Below are positions 1 through 7,375 of a stretch of DNA of 38,335 nucleotides, piece after piece; the stretch's first letter is position 1; each line of letters opens with the position of its first letter. The DNA comes from Lachnospiraceae bacterium (GTDB lineage Bacteria > Bacillota > Clostridia > Lachnospirales > Lachnospiraceae), in contig SFEV01000026.1 in the NCBI GenBank assembly GCA_004557975.1, forward strand, positions 1 to 38,335, in the 5' to 3' direction. Position numbers and translations under genes: made by a program. The notes beneath the pieces were generated by a model, which saw only the letters and a list, made by a program, of their open reading frames with translations, was not told where the DNA came from and did not search any database.

Positions 1-245
1 TATGAAACAATAATATTGATCTGCTACGCTCAAGTTAAGATGGGCCGTATATAGTAGTGCGTATCATGGTGTTTTCTCTCCAAAATCGGTGATTAGCTTT
101 CGCAATATGCACAATGCCACCAATTACATTATTTATTCTGTTTCAAAATATCTTTTTCGTATCTGTATCATACATGACAAATGTTTATGGATTGTCAGAA
201 TACTGTTTCCGAAATATTAATATGATCCGGGCAGAGCATCGGAGA
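1..245. other. Left-edge stretch without a recognisable gene
   Basis: AT-rich sequence. The only open frames are short and none has both a good ribosome-binding site and a protein-like composition. A 10-codon frame on the minus strand begins at about position 68 after a GGAGAG motif, but it is too short to support as a gene. I see no recognisable RNA or repeat. Confidence 0.4.
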
Positions 246-297
246 AAGAAAAAACTGCCCGATATCCACCGTTTATGTGAATATCGGACAGTTTTTT
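246..297 (-). terminator. Rho-independent terminator of the DUF1292 gene
   Basis: The arms at about 249-265 and 281-297 form a long inverted repeat (AAAAAACTG-CCGATAT type) with one mismatch. On the minus strand it is followed by a T-rich run (TTTTTTCTTTC). The 5' arm overlaps the stop codon of the minus-strand gene. The repeat is nearly symmetric, so it could also stop plus-strand transcription. Confidence 0.8.
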
Positions 298-550
298 ACT
301 CCATGTATGCTTTCGCAATGCGGTTGTAATCAAATTCCTTTTTGATTTTCTGAACGGTGAAATCGTCTCCATCCAGAACACATTCGTAAATGTATCTGCC
401 CTCGTCGTCAATCACATCATCCCTGACAACGGCACCTACCACATAATGCTTTTTCTCAAAATCAAACTCATCCACAACCGCCATTTCCACATCGGAGCCA
501 TCTCTGGCTGTTATATGAAATGTGACATACTCTTCATATCCATTTTCCAT
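296..550 (-). CDS. DUF1292 family protein
   Basis: Small acidic cytoplasmic protein of 84 residues with the typical DUF1292 pattern: an N-terminal beta-rich segment (EEYVTFHITARDGSDVEM), an F-E-K-K-x-Y-V-V strand, then a D/E-rich stretch leading to a C-terminal helix. The family is widespread in Firmicutes, often near ruvX/yrrK-type genes, and has no established function. I chose the ATG at 548-550 because a GAGG ribosome-binding site lies 9-10 bases upstream; longer in-frame starts lack one and read through low-complexity sequence. It is divergent from the membrane protein gene at 623, with only about 70 bases between the starts, and ends in a strong hairpin terminator. Family assignment is good; function unknown. 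Confidence 0.8.
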   Translation of the reverse strand: MENGYEEYVTFHITARDGSDVEMAVVDEFDFEKKHYVVGAVVRDDVIDDEGRYIYECVLDGDDFTVQKIKKEFDYNRIAKAYME

Positions 551-622
551 TATTTTTAATCCTCTTTTCACCTGAACTTTTTTCTGCGTAAATGAATATA
601 CTACTATCAGGAGGTGCTCACA

Positions 623-1126
623 ATGAAACATCTGAAATTCTATATGATTGCCGGGGTGTTTTTCGTACTTATCCTTGGTTCGCTCTCTCACTTTTTTTAT
701 GAATGGTCAGATAATAACGTGTTCATCGGCCTGTTTTCTCCGGTCAATGAATCCACCTGGGAACACATGAAGCTTCTTTTTTTCCCTATGCTCCTGTACT
801 CTGTCATTCTCGTTTTCAGATTCAGAGAAGACTGCGTCTGCATGAAATCCGCCTTTTTCTCCGGAATTCTTCTGGGAACCTTATCCATCCCTGTCATTTT
901 TTACACTTATTCAGGGATTCTCGGATACAACGTTCCGGTGCTGGATATCGGAACATTTGCAGTGAGCGTATTCATCGCTTTTTATTTTTCCTGGCGTCTG
1001 ACGCTGACATGCCGGATACAGAAATATGCATGGCCTGTGTATGCTGCAGTCTGGCTGATGGCGATAAGCTTCCTGGTATTTTCTGTTTTTCCCCCGGATA
1101 TTGCACTGTACAAAAGCCCCGTCTGA
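623..1126 (+). CDS. Small polytopic membrane protein, probably DUF6512 family
   Basis: A 167-residue hydrophobic protein with about five membrane segments (roughly residues 7-27, 55-70, 80-103, 112-130 and 138-158). A conserved-looking stretch after the first helix, GLFSPVNESTWEHMKLLFFP, is what I associate with the DUF6512 family of clostridial membrane proteins. No catalytic motif is visible. The ATG at 623 follows a full AGGAGGTG ribosome-binding site with good spacing; the in-frame GTG at 614 lies inside that site and is rejected. It is divergent from the DUF1292 gene and convergent with metG. The family name comes from memory of the motif; that it is a real membrane-protein gene is well supported. 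Confidence 0.75.
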   Translation: MKHLKFYMIAGVFFVLILGSLSHFFYEWSDNNVFIGLFSPVNESTWEHMKLLFFPMLLYSVILVFRFREDCVCMKSAFFSGILLGTLSIPVIFYTYSGILGYNVPVLDIGTFAVSVFIAFYFSWRLTLTCRIQKYAWPVYAAVWLMAISFLVFSVFPPDIALYKSPV

Positions 1127-1146
1127 CGGCGGGGCCTCTGTACAGT
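1105..1146 (+). terminator. Two-part hairpin between the membrane protein gene and metG
   Basis: An outer 8-base perfect repeat (ACTGTACA at 1105-1112, TGTACAGT at 1139-1146) encloses an inner GCCCCG/CGGGGC stem. It overlaps the stop codon at 1126. No T-run follows on either strand, so it is either a weak shared terminator of the two convergent genes or a 3'-end stabiliser. Confidence 0.55.
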
Positions 1147-1213
1147 CATGATTCTCTTATATTCTGATCCAATCTGATCCAAATCCTGTCCCGGACCGGG
1201 AATGAAACGTAAA

Positions 1214-3196
1214 TCAGCAGATCTCTGCTCCTGACGGCATCTTCTTCTCCGGTACCATCAGTGCCAGCTCTCCGTTTTCATCCTCCGCGCAGAGCAGCAT
1301 GCCTTCTGAAACCACACCTGCCAGTTTCGCAGGCTTCAGGTTCACAAGCACCATTACCTTTTTGCCGACCATCTCCTCCGGTGAATAATGTGCCTTGATT
1401 CCGGAAACGATCTGTTTTACCTGGCTTCCGATTTTCACCTGGGAGCAGAGCAGTTTTTTCGATTTTTTCACTGCTTCACATGCTATGATCTCACCCACCT
1501 GGAACTGCATTTTTTCGAAGTCGTCGAATGTAATTTCTGCCTTCGGCTCAATGTCGATAACAGCCTCAGCCGGAGCCTCCTCCTGCTGCGGTTCTGCACT
1601 TCCTCCGTTTGCAGCTGCCTGAGCAGCCTTGATCTCATCAGCCTTTGCAAGAACTTCCTTCACATCAAGTCGTGCGAAAAGAATTTCCGGCTTATCTGTC
1701 ACCTTTGTTCCGGACTCATACAGGCCGTACTGTGCCATCTCCTCCAGAGAACGCTTCTTTGCGTGAAGCTGTGCCAGAATCTTTTCTGATGTCTCCGGCA
1801 TAAACGATTCCAGCAGGGCAGCTCCGATGGAGATGCACTCTGTCAGGTTGTAGAGAACTGTTGCGAGACGGTCCTTCTTTGACTCATCCTTTGCAAGCGC
1901 CCAGGGCATCGTCTCATCAATATATTTGTTGCAGCGTTTGAACAGTGTAAAGATCTCCGTGATCGCATCTGCCACGCGCAGCTTATCCATTTTTTCTGAT
2001 ACAATGCCTGGAACTGCGAGGGCTACTGCCTTCAGCTCTTCATCCACAGGCTCCACAGCACCTTTGTTTTCCACAACGCCGCCAAAATATTTATTCGTCA
2101 TGGAGATGGTACGGTTCACAAGATTGCCCAGCGTGTTTGCAAGGTCTGAATTCAGGCGCTCCACCATCAGCTCCCATGTGATCACACCATCATTTTCAAA
2201 TGGCATCTCATGCAGGACGAAATAACGCACTGCGTCCACGCCGAATACATCGGCGAGATCGTCTGCATACAGAACGTTTCCTTTTGATTTGCTCATCTTT
2301 CCATCGCCCTGCAGCAGCCACGGATGGCCGAACACCTGCTTCGGAAGCGGCAGATCCAGAGCCATCAGGAAAATCGGCCAGTAAATTGTATGGAAACGGA
2401 TAATATCCTTTCCGATCAGATGGAGATCTGCCGGCCAGTCTTTCTTAAACTGTTCCGTACTCTCACCGTCACAGTCATAACCGATTCCTGTAATATAGTT
2501 GGTCAGCGCATCCAGCCACACGTATGTGACATGCTTCGGGTCAAAAGTTACTGGAATGCCCCACTTGAAAGAGGTTCTCGATACGCACAGATCCTGCAGA
2601 CCCGGAAGCAGGAAATTGTTCATCATCTCATTTTTTCTGGAAACAGGCTGAATAAATTCCGGATGAGTATTGATATGCTCGATCAGACGGTCTGCATATT
2701 TGCTCATTCTGAAAAAGTAAGCCTCTTCCTTTGCTGGCTTAACCTCACGGCCGCAGTCCGGACATTTGCCGTCCACCAGCTGTGACTCTGTCCAGAAAGA
2801 CTCACACGGTGTACAGTACAGTCCCTCATACGCTCCCTTGTAGATGTCGCCCTGATCGTACAGCTTTTTGAAAATCTTCTGTACCTGTTTTTCATGGTCC
2901 TCATCTGTCGTGCGGATAAACTTGTCATAGGACGTATTCATCAGATCCCAGATCCGCTTGATCTCCCCTGCAACACCGTCCACGTACTGCTTCGGTGTTA
3001 TGCCGGCTTCCTCTGCTTTCAGCTCGATCTTCTGACCGTGCTCATCCGTTCCGGTCTGGAAAAATACGTCATATCCCTGCATTCTTTTGAATCTGGCAAT
3101 ACTGTCCGCAAGGATAATCTCATATGTGTTGCCGATGTGCGGCTTGCCTGAAGTGTAGGCAATGGCCGTGGTCATGTAAAATTTAGGTTTGCTCAT
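1214..3196 (-). CDS. metG: Methionyl-tRNA synthetase
   Basis: Charges tRNA-Met with methionine in the cytoplasm. The 660-residue protein has the class I signatures PHIGN (residues 19-23) and KMSKS (300-304). It has a single CxxC...CxxC zinc knuckle at C128, C131, C145 and C148, so it belongs to the one-zinc type. The anticodon-binding helical domain follows to about residue 520, then an Ala/Gln/Glu-rich linker. The C-terminal tRNA-binding OB domain (about 555-660) contains FQVGEI and VNLKPAKLAGV, as in dimeric Bacillus-type MetRS. The ATG at 3194-3196 has AGGAGGAG upstream; an in-frame upstream start would read into the leader terminator and is rejected. The gene stands alone behind a T-box leader, so expression should rise when uncharged tRNA-Met accumulates. 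Nothing is truncated. Confidence 0.97.
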   Translation of the reverse strand: MSKPKFYMTTAIAYTSGKPHIGNTYEIILADSIARFKRMQGYDVFFQTGTDEHGQKIELKAEEAGITPKQYVDGVAGEIKRIWDLMNTSYDKFIRTTDEDHEKQVQKIFKKLYDQGDIYKGAYEGLYCTPCESFWTESQLVDGKCPDCGREVKPAKEEAYFFRMSKYADRLIEHINTHPEFIQPVSRKNEMMNNFLLPGLQDLCVSRTSFKWGIPVTFDPKHVTYVWLDALTNYITGIGYDCDGESTEQFKKDWPADLHLIGKDIIRFHTIYWPIFLMALDLPLPKQVFGHPWLLQGDGKMSKSKGNVLYADDLADVFGVDAVRYFVLHEMPFENDGVITWELMVERLNSDLANTLGNLVNRTISMTNKYFGGVVENKGAVEPVDEELKAVALAVPGIVSEKMDKLRVADAITEIFTLFKRCNKYIDETMPWALAKDESKKDRLATVLYNLTECISIGAALLESFMPETSEKILAQLHAKKRSLEEMAQYGLYESGTKVTDKPEILFARLDVKEVLAKADEIKAAQAAANGGSAEPQQEEAPAEAVIDIEPKAEITFDDFEKMQFQVGEIIACEAVKKSKKLLCSQVKIGSQVKQIVSGIKAHYSPEEMVGKKVMVLVNLKPAKLAGVVSEGMLLCAEDENGELALMVPEKKMPSGAEIC

Positions 3197-3248
3197 TATA
3201 ATCTCCTCCTGGAAATGAAATTTTTGTCTCAGTCGCGGGCTTTCGCGC

Positions 3249-3280
3249 AAAAAAACCCGCCTTCCTGAGAAGACGGGCGG
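3249..3280 (-). terminator. Leader terminator of the metG T-box
   Basis: A GC-rich stem (CCGCC...GGCGG core at 3256-3280) is followed on the minus strand by seven T residues (3249-3255). It sits directly after the conserved T-box sequence and before the metG ribosome-binding site, where a T-box terminator is expected. Confidence 0.85.
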
Positions 3281-3610
3281 ACCGTGTTACCACTTCTTTT
3301 CGTCTGCGTCTCGCGGCGCAGGCCTCATGAGGTATTATTGTTTCCTGCATGCACAGCTGTGTGCAGTACTGTATCTACCTCTCCGCTGTAACAGGCGGAC
3401 CTGTCGCAGCCTTACGGATTCTGTCATCCAGACCATTGTCTGTGCAGTATCATGCAGTTCCGCTCGACCGCTCCTCTCAGAAGCCATCTTCCGCATATCC
3501 TCCTGTGTCCCCTCTCACCTGGCGGGACTTCTCTGTAGCATTCGTCCATGCGTACTCTTTTCGTCACTGAGTTTGGCTCCGACAGCATGCAGCTGCCGGT
3601 TCTTTATCTA
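3249..3610 (-). promoter_or_regulatory. T-box leader controlling metG, candidate AUG specifier
   Basis: On the minus strand, between a promoter and metG, the leader shows the T-box signatures in order. There is a GACGAAAAGAGTA block (AGTA at 3553-3556), a CAGAGA-type Stem I element, and the T-box sequence AAGTGGTAACACGG (about 3282-3295). A terminator with a seven-T run follows. TGGT in the T-box would pair with an ACCA tRNA end, consistent with the A discriminator of tRNA-Met. The best specifier candidate is ATG at 3485-3487, about 66 bases after AGTA and flanked as GAAG-ATG-G. A T-box turns on the gene when uncharged cognate tRNA binds. The T-box call is firm; the exact specifier is inferred without folding. 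Confidence 0.88.
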
Positions 3611-3616
3611 AGCTTT

Positions 3617-3645
3617 AAGGTAACATATCGGTGTTTTTCTGTCAA
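3617..3645 (-). promoter_or_regulatory. Promoter of the metG T-box transcript
   Basis: On the minus strand, TTGACA (3640-3645), a 17-base spacer and TACCTT (3617-3622). Transcription would begin near 3610, just before the T-box leader. The -35 is perfect and the -10 moderate. Confidence 0.65.
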
Positions 3646-3757
3646 GCAATTCTGTGAGTTCCCTTTTTCAGGAATGAATGTCCCATTCAGGTATTTTTAT
3701 GTATGATTCTTCCCTGTCGATGCATAGACTGTCATAAAAGTATTCCCGGAGTATGGT

Positions 3758-5617
3758 ATGTCATCCACTCTGTCTTCTATCCTCCCCCAACCGCGTTCAC
3801 ACAAAAAAAGCAGCCCCGCATCCGGTATGCTTCGCCCTCTTTTTCTGCTTCCGGTCATAATACTGTCCGGACTGCTGATCTGGTTTCTGTATCAGAATCC
3901 TCCCCGGATTCTGCTCACAGAAGAACAGCGATTTGTAAAATTTACAGAGGAGGTGTTCCGCAGTGAAATGAGCAGCAATACACTGAATCTCCACTATACA
4001 GTCTCAGATCCGTCGGCATATTCCATTGATGGAGACAGGATCACTATTGGAAACGCCAGTCTGAGCGCACGCAAAAACGGTTATACGGCCGCTGAAAACT
4101 ATTATAATATGCTGCAAAGCTTTGACCGCAGTAAGCTTTCCGCCAAACGCAGACTCACATACGACGCTTTTTCCCGCTATCTCGAAACGGAACTGTCCGC
4201 TGCAGAGCTTCTGCTGTACGATGAACCGCTCAGTCCCACGCTCGGTATCCAGGCACAGCTTCCGGTACTTCTGGCGGAATACCGTTTCCGAACGAAAGGT
4301 GATATCGAAGATTATCTCTGTCTTCTCTCTCAGGTTCCGGACTATTTCAAATCCATCCTCTCCTATGAACAGGAGAAATCGCGCGCAGGCCTGTTCATGA
4401 ATGAAGAATGTGCTCTTGAAGTAATCCGGCAGTGCAGGGATTTTATCGCAGAAGGAGATGACAACTATCTGTCCACGATTTTTAATGAAAAAATTGACGC
4501 AGTCAAAAATCTGACTGTCGATGAAAAAACTGCATATAAGACACGAAATCAGTCGCTGCTGAATGGCTACGTGATTCCGGCCTACCAGGAACTGATTTCA
4601 GGAATTGCATCCATGGAAGACAGCGGTGTCAACGAGTACGGACTGTATTATCTTCCGAAGGGTCAGGAATATTACCGCTATCTGATTAAAAACATGGTCG
4701 GAGATGACAGAACCGTGGAAGAAATAGAAGAAGAAATCAAAAATCAGATGGTTGACGACTTTACCGCAATCCAGCAGATTATGAAGACATATTACAGCGG
4801 CGGACAGGGTGGAAATCCGGATTCCGTGCAAAACACAGCTGCAAGGACCATTCAGACCGATTCCTCCGTCACTGCGCTTTCCACCGATGATCCGGTCACC
4901 ATGCTGAATGACCTGCGTCAGAAAATCACCGACGACTTTCCTCTGCTTCCCAGTGTTTCCTGCCAGGTCAAATATGTGCACCCCTCACTCCAGCAGTACT
5001 TAAGCCCCGCATTTTATCTCACCTCACCGATTGACGATTATGCAAGAAATGTCATTTACATCAATCCCTCAGGCAGCTACAACAGCCTTGAGCTGTATAC
5101 AACCCTTGCACATGAGGGATACCCGGGACACCTCTACCAGTCCGTTTTCTTTGCCTCCACCGAACCCGATCTGCTGCGGTATCTGCTGGATATCGGAGGC
5201 TATACGGAAGGCTGGGCGACTTACGTGGAAATGTATGCGTACTCTCTCTGGGAGGAAGACCCTGTGGCTGCACAGCTTGGTCAGAAAAACCGTTCTTTTA
5301 CGCTTGGGCTTGCATCTCTGCTGGATATCGGGATTCATTACAGAGGTTACTCACCGGAACAGGTCACAGCTTTTCTGGAGAAGCTGGGGTTCGGGAGTGA
5401 TACTGCTGATTCACTGTACCAGAGCATTCTGCAGGCGCCTGCCAATTACCTGCAGTATTACGTGGGATACCTGAACTTCAGCAGACTGCGCACTTCCATG
5501 CAGCAAAAGCTCCGGGACCGCTTCTCTCTGAAGGAATTCCACCGTCTGATCCTCGAAGCCGGGCCGCTGCCGTTTTCACTTCTGGAGGGACAAATGGCGG
5601 AACTTCCCGATATATAA
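3758..5617 (+). CDS. Membrane-anchored DUF885 family protein, putative metallopeptidase
   Basis: A 619-residue protein with one N-terminal membrane segment (about residues 27-45) and no lipobox Cys, so the rest is probably extracellular. The remainder matches the DUF885 family: a helical body, then HEGYPGHLYQ near residues 452-461, and TEGWATYVE about 30 residues later. His-Glu...His plus a downstream Glu is a plausible zinc peptidase site; members of this family are peptidase-like but poorly characterised. An Asn/Gln/Thr-rich insert (around 350-380) is likely a surface loop. The start at 3758 has only a weak GGAG site; ATG at residue 24 (3827) is an alternative that keeps the membrane helix. 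It is convergent with degV, whose terminator overlaps this stop codon. The substrate is unknown. Confidence 0.85.
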   Translation: MSSTLSSILPQPRSHKKSSPASGMLRPLFLLPVIILSGLLIWFLYQNPPRILLTEEQRFVKFTEEVFRSEMSSNTLNLHYTVSDPSAYSIDGDRITIGNASLSARKNGYTAAENYYNMLQSFDRSKLSAKRRLTYDAFSRYLETELSAAELLLYDEPLSPTLGIQAQLPVLLAEYRFRTKGDIEDYLCLLSQVPDYFKSILSYEQEKSRAGLFMNEECALEVIRQCRDFIAEGDDNYLSTIFNEKIDAVKNLTVDEKTAYKTRNQSLLNGYVIPAYQELISGIASMEDSGVNEYGLYYLPKGQEYYRYLIKNMVGDDRTVEEIEEEIKNQMVDDFTAIQQIMKTYYSGGQGGNPDSVQNTAARTIQTDSSVTALSTDDPVTMLNDLRQKITDDFPLLPSVSCQVKYVHPSLQQYLSPAFYLTSPIDDYARNVIYINPSGSYNSLELYTTLAHEGYPGHLYQSVFFASTEPDLLRYLLDIGGYTEGWATYVEMYAYSLWEEDPVAAQLGQKNRSFTLGLASLLDIGIHYRGYSPEQVTAFLEKLGFGSDTADSLYQSILQAPANYLQYYVGYLNFSRLRTSMQQKLRDRFSLKEFHRLILEAGPLPFSLLEGQMAELPDI

Positions 5618-5649
5618 AAATCACCGTCCATGAAATCACAGACGATGAT
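5616..5649 (-). terminator. Terminator of the degV gene
   Basis: On the minus strand, arms ATCATCGTC (5641-5649) and GACGGTGAT (5620-5628) pair over 9 bases with one wobble, followed by TTTTT. It overlaps the stop codon of the convergent DUF885 gene. Confidence 0.65.
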
Positions 5650-5687
5650 TTGGATCTGTTCAGTACCTGTACAGATACGAAACAGAA

Positions 5688-6581
5688 TCAGCGCTTCAAC
5701 AGCTCCTCCGGAAGCTTTTTGGTGCATGTAATTGCAATGGCCCCCGGTCCGATGTGACAGGATACGCTCAGAGAAAGAGGATCAATCATCAGATTGTCCG
5801 CATGTGCCGGGAATGCTTCTCTGACCTCCTGTGCCCAGGAATCTATTTCCGTCTTGTCCAGACCGGTATACGCCAGCATAATATTCATATTGTCAGCGTT
5901 TTCATTGGAGCCAAAACGATTGCAGCAGTCCTTGCGAATTGCATCCAGCATAGTGGAACGGGCTGCTTTCATCGTACGGCTCTTTGCGTACGCATCCAGC
6001 TTATCTCCCTGAATCTGCAGCACCGGCTTCAGACGAAGCAGTGTACCGAGTGCGGCTGCCGCAGGTGTGATTCTGCCGCCCTTTTTCAGGTAATACAGCG
6101 TATCCAGTGTGATATAAATGCTGGAATCATACATCGTCTTAATCAGGTAATCCTTTATCTCCGCCGCACTCCAGCCTGCATCTGCCAGCGCCTTTGCCTC
6201 AATCGCCGACTGCTTCTGTGTCACGGAAATGCGCTTGTTATCAACGACATAAACCTTTCCGTCATAGTCCTGTGCCATCGCCATGGCAGCGTTGCAGGAA
6301 CCGCTCAGACCGCTGGACATCGGGATATGCACAATCTCGTCGTACGTCTTCAGCAGGCTGTCCCACAGTTCTGTCACGTCCGTCAGAGACGGCATGGAAG
6401 TGGAAATCTCCGCTTTCTCCTCCAGGAACCTGTAAAACTCTTCCTGGGAAAGTGTCGTCTCTTCGTAATATAATTTCTCATTGATATAGAACGGCATCGG
6501 TATCACATATATACCCAGCTTCTCACTCTCCGCGCTCGTAATGCCACTGTTGCTGTCTGTAACAATCGCTACTCTTCTCAT
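5688..6581 (-). CDS. DegV family fatty-acid-binding protein
   Basis: A 297-residue cytoplasmic protein with the DegV fold. The N-terminal strand VAIVTDSNSGI carries the first lipid-carboxylate-contact motif. SSGLSGS lies near residue 90, and the C-terminal conserved HIGPGAIAI segment is near residue 280. DegV/FakB proteins bind a fatty acid and can present it to the kinase FakA to make acyl-phosphate for phospholipid synthesis; no fakA is next to this copy, and Firmicutes usually carry several degV paralogues. The start at 6579-6581 has GAGGAGGAAG upstream. It has its own promoter and a roughly 145-base leader that holds a short open frame overlapping the start. Length matches the family. Confidence 0.93.
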   Translation of the reverse strand: MRRVAIVTDSNSGITSAESEKLGIYVIPMPFYINEKLYYEETTLSQEEFYRFLEEKAEISTSMPSLTDVTELWDSLLKTYDEIVHIPMSSGLSGSCNAAMAMAQDYDGKVYVVDNKRISVTQKQSAIEAKALADAGWSAAEIKDYLIKTMYDSSIYITLDTLYYLKKGGRITPAAAALGTLLRLKPVLQIQGDKLDAYAKSRTMKAARSTMLDAIRKDCCNRFGSNENADNMNIMLAYTGLDKTEIDSWAQEVREAFPAHADNLMIDPLSLSVSCHIGPGAIAITCTKKLPEELLKR

Positions 6582-6706
6582 CGCTTCCTCCTCGAAGATC
6601 CGCAGAATACTGATCTGTCCCTGGACGCCCCATCTGCACGGTGTTCTGTGGTATCAGACGGCGCTGCATCAGAGCTGTATCCTGCATCCATATCGTAATT
6701 GTTCAC
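6578..6706 (-). CDS. Possible 42-residue leader ORF overlapping degV
   Basis: A short frame on the minus strand starts with GTG at 6704-6706 (or an internal ATG six codons in) and ends with TGA overlapping the degV ATG as ATGA. The product would be hydrophilic (MNNYDMDAGYSSDAAPSD...). There is no clear ribosome-binding site before the GTG, and I recognise no family. The overlap suggests translational coupling if it is translated, but it may be chance. Confidence 0.2.
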   Translation of the reverse strand: MNNYDMDAGYSSDAAPSDTTEHRADGASRDRSVFCGSSRRKR

Positions 6707-6731
6707 TTAATTAACTACACTCAGTTACATT

Positions 6732-6760
6732 ACTATAACACAAATCAGCATTCTCCGCAA
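6732..6760 (-). promoter_or_regulatory. Promoter of degV
   Basis: On the minus strand, TTGCGG (6755-6760), a 17-base spacer and TATAGT (6732-6737). It would give a leader of about 145 bases before the degV start. The -10 is close to consensus. Confidence 0.55.
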
Positions 6761-6847
6761 TCAGATAATGATGTGACTCATCCTGTTCTGAATGACTGCA
6801 TTCGGGTCAAACGGATATTTGCAATCTCGCAGTTTATCAGATGGGGC

Positions 6848-6876
6848 TTGCGTTTCCGGCGATTTGACGATATACT
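6848..6876 (+). promoter_or_regulatory. Promoter of the DUF1622 gene
   Basis: TTGCGT (6848-6853), a 17-base spacer and TATACT (6871-6876), 40 bases before the chosen start codon. Together with the degV promoter it accounts for the intergenic region 6582-6915; I see nothing else there apart from the short frame noted above. Confidence 0.6.
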
Positions 6877-6915
6877 GAAAAACAGATGAAACCTAATCGG
6901 AAAGGAATACTTTTT

Positions 6916-7281
6916 ATGGAACTTCTGGAAACAATCCTTCATTCTTTTGTAAATCTCGCAATGCTGCTCTTTGAGTATATCGGTGTCGGTGTTATCACCT
7001 TTTCCGGCATTCAGGGCATTGTCAATTATGTGCGGAGAAATCCGGATACTCGTCTGATTCTGGCAAAGGGACTTGCCATGGGACTGGAATTCAAGCTTGG
7101 CAGCGAGATTCTGCGTACCGTCGTTGTCCGCAGCCTCGATGAGATTTACATTGTCGCAAGTATCATCGCTCTGCGCGCAGTTCTCACTTTCCTGATTCAC
7201 TGGGAGATCAAGAACGAAGAAAATGAAGAGGGACAGCATCACGCTCCTGATAAACAGGAAGAAGTCAAAGAAGATGCATAA
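6916..7281 (+). CDS. DUF1622 family membrane protein
   Basis: A 121-residue integral membrane protein with a long first helix (about residues 8-30), the loop VNYVRRNPDTRLILAKG, and a conserved-looking GLEFKLGSEILRTVV segment typical of DUF1622. A last helix (about 80-98) is followed by a charged Glu/Lys-rich tail. The family has no established function. The start ATG at 6916 follows AAAGGA with about 10 bases spacing; an in-frame ATG at 6886 lacks a site and lies only a few bases after the predicted transcription start. It is transcribed alone from its own promoter and ends at a strong terminator. Confidence 0.82.
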   Translation: MELLETILHSFVNLAMLLFEYIGVGVITFSGIQGIVNYVRRNPDTRLILAKGLAMGLEFKLGSEILRTVVVRSLDEIYIVASIIALRAVLTFLIHWEIKNEENEEGQHHAPDKQEEVKEDA

Positions 7282-7286
7282 CAGCA

Positions 7287-7328
7287 AACGCCGCATATCC
7301 GGTACCATCTACCGAAGTGCGGCGTTTT
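7287..7328 (+). terminator. Terminator after the DUF1622 gene
   Basis: Perfect 9-base arms AACGCCGCA (7287-7295) and TGCGGCGTT (7318-7326), with an inner CCGG/CCG pairing, run into TTTT and a T-rich stretch. On the minus strand only three T residues follow, so it acts mainly on the plus strand, with possible help to the convergent malic enzyme gene. Confidence 0.82.
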
Positions 7329-7375
7329 CGTCTTTCTATTTATTTTTACCTTTAAGGAGTCCTCTCATATCCGGC

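Noticed and set aside
114..329. A 71-codon plus-strand frame near the left edge
   Set aside because: It runs through the terminator at 246-297 and into the antisense of the DUF1292 gene; no ribosome-binding site and no family resemblance.
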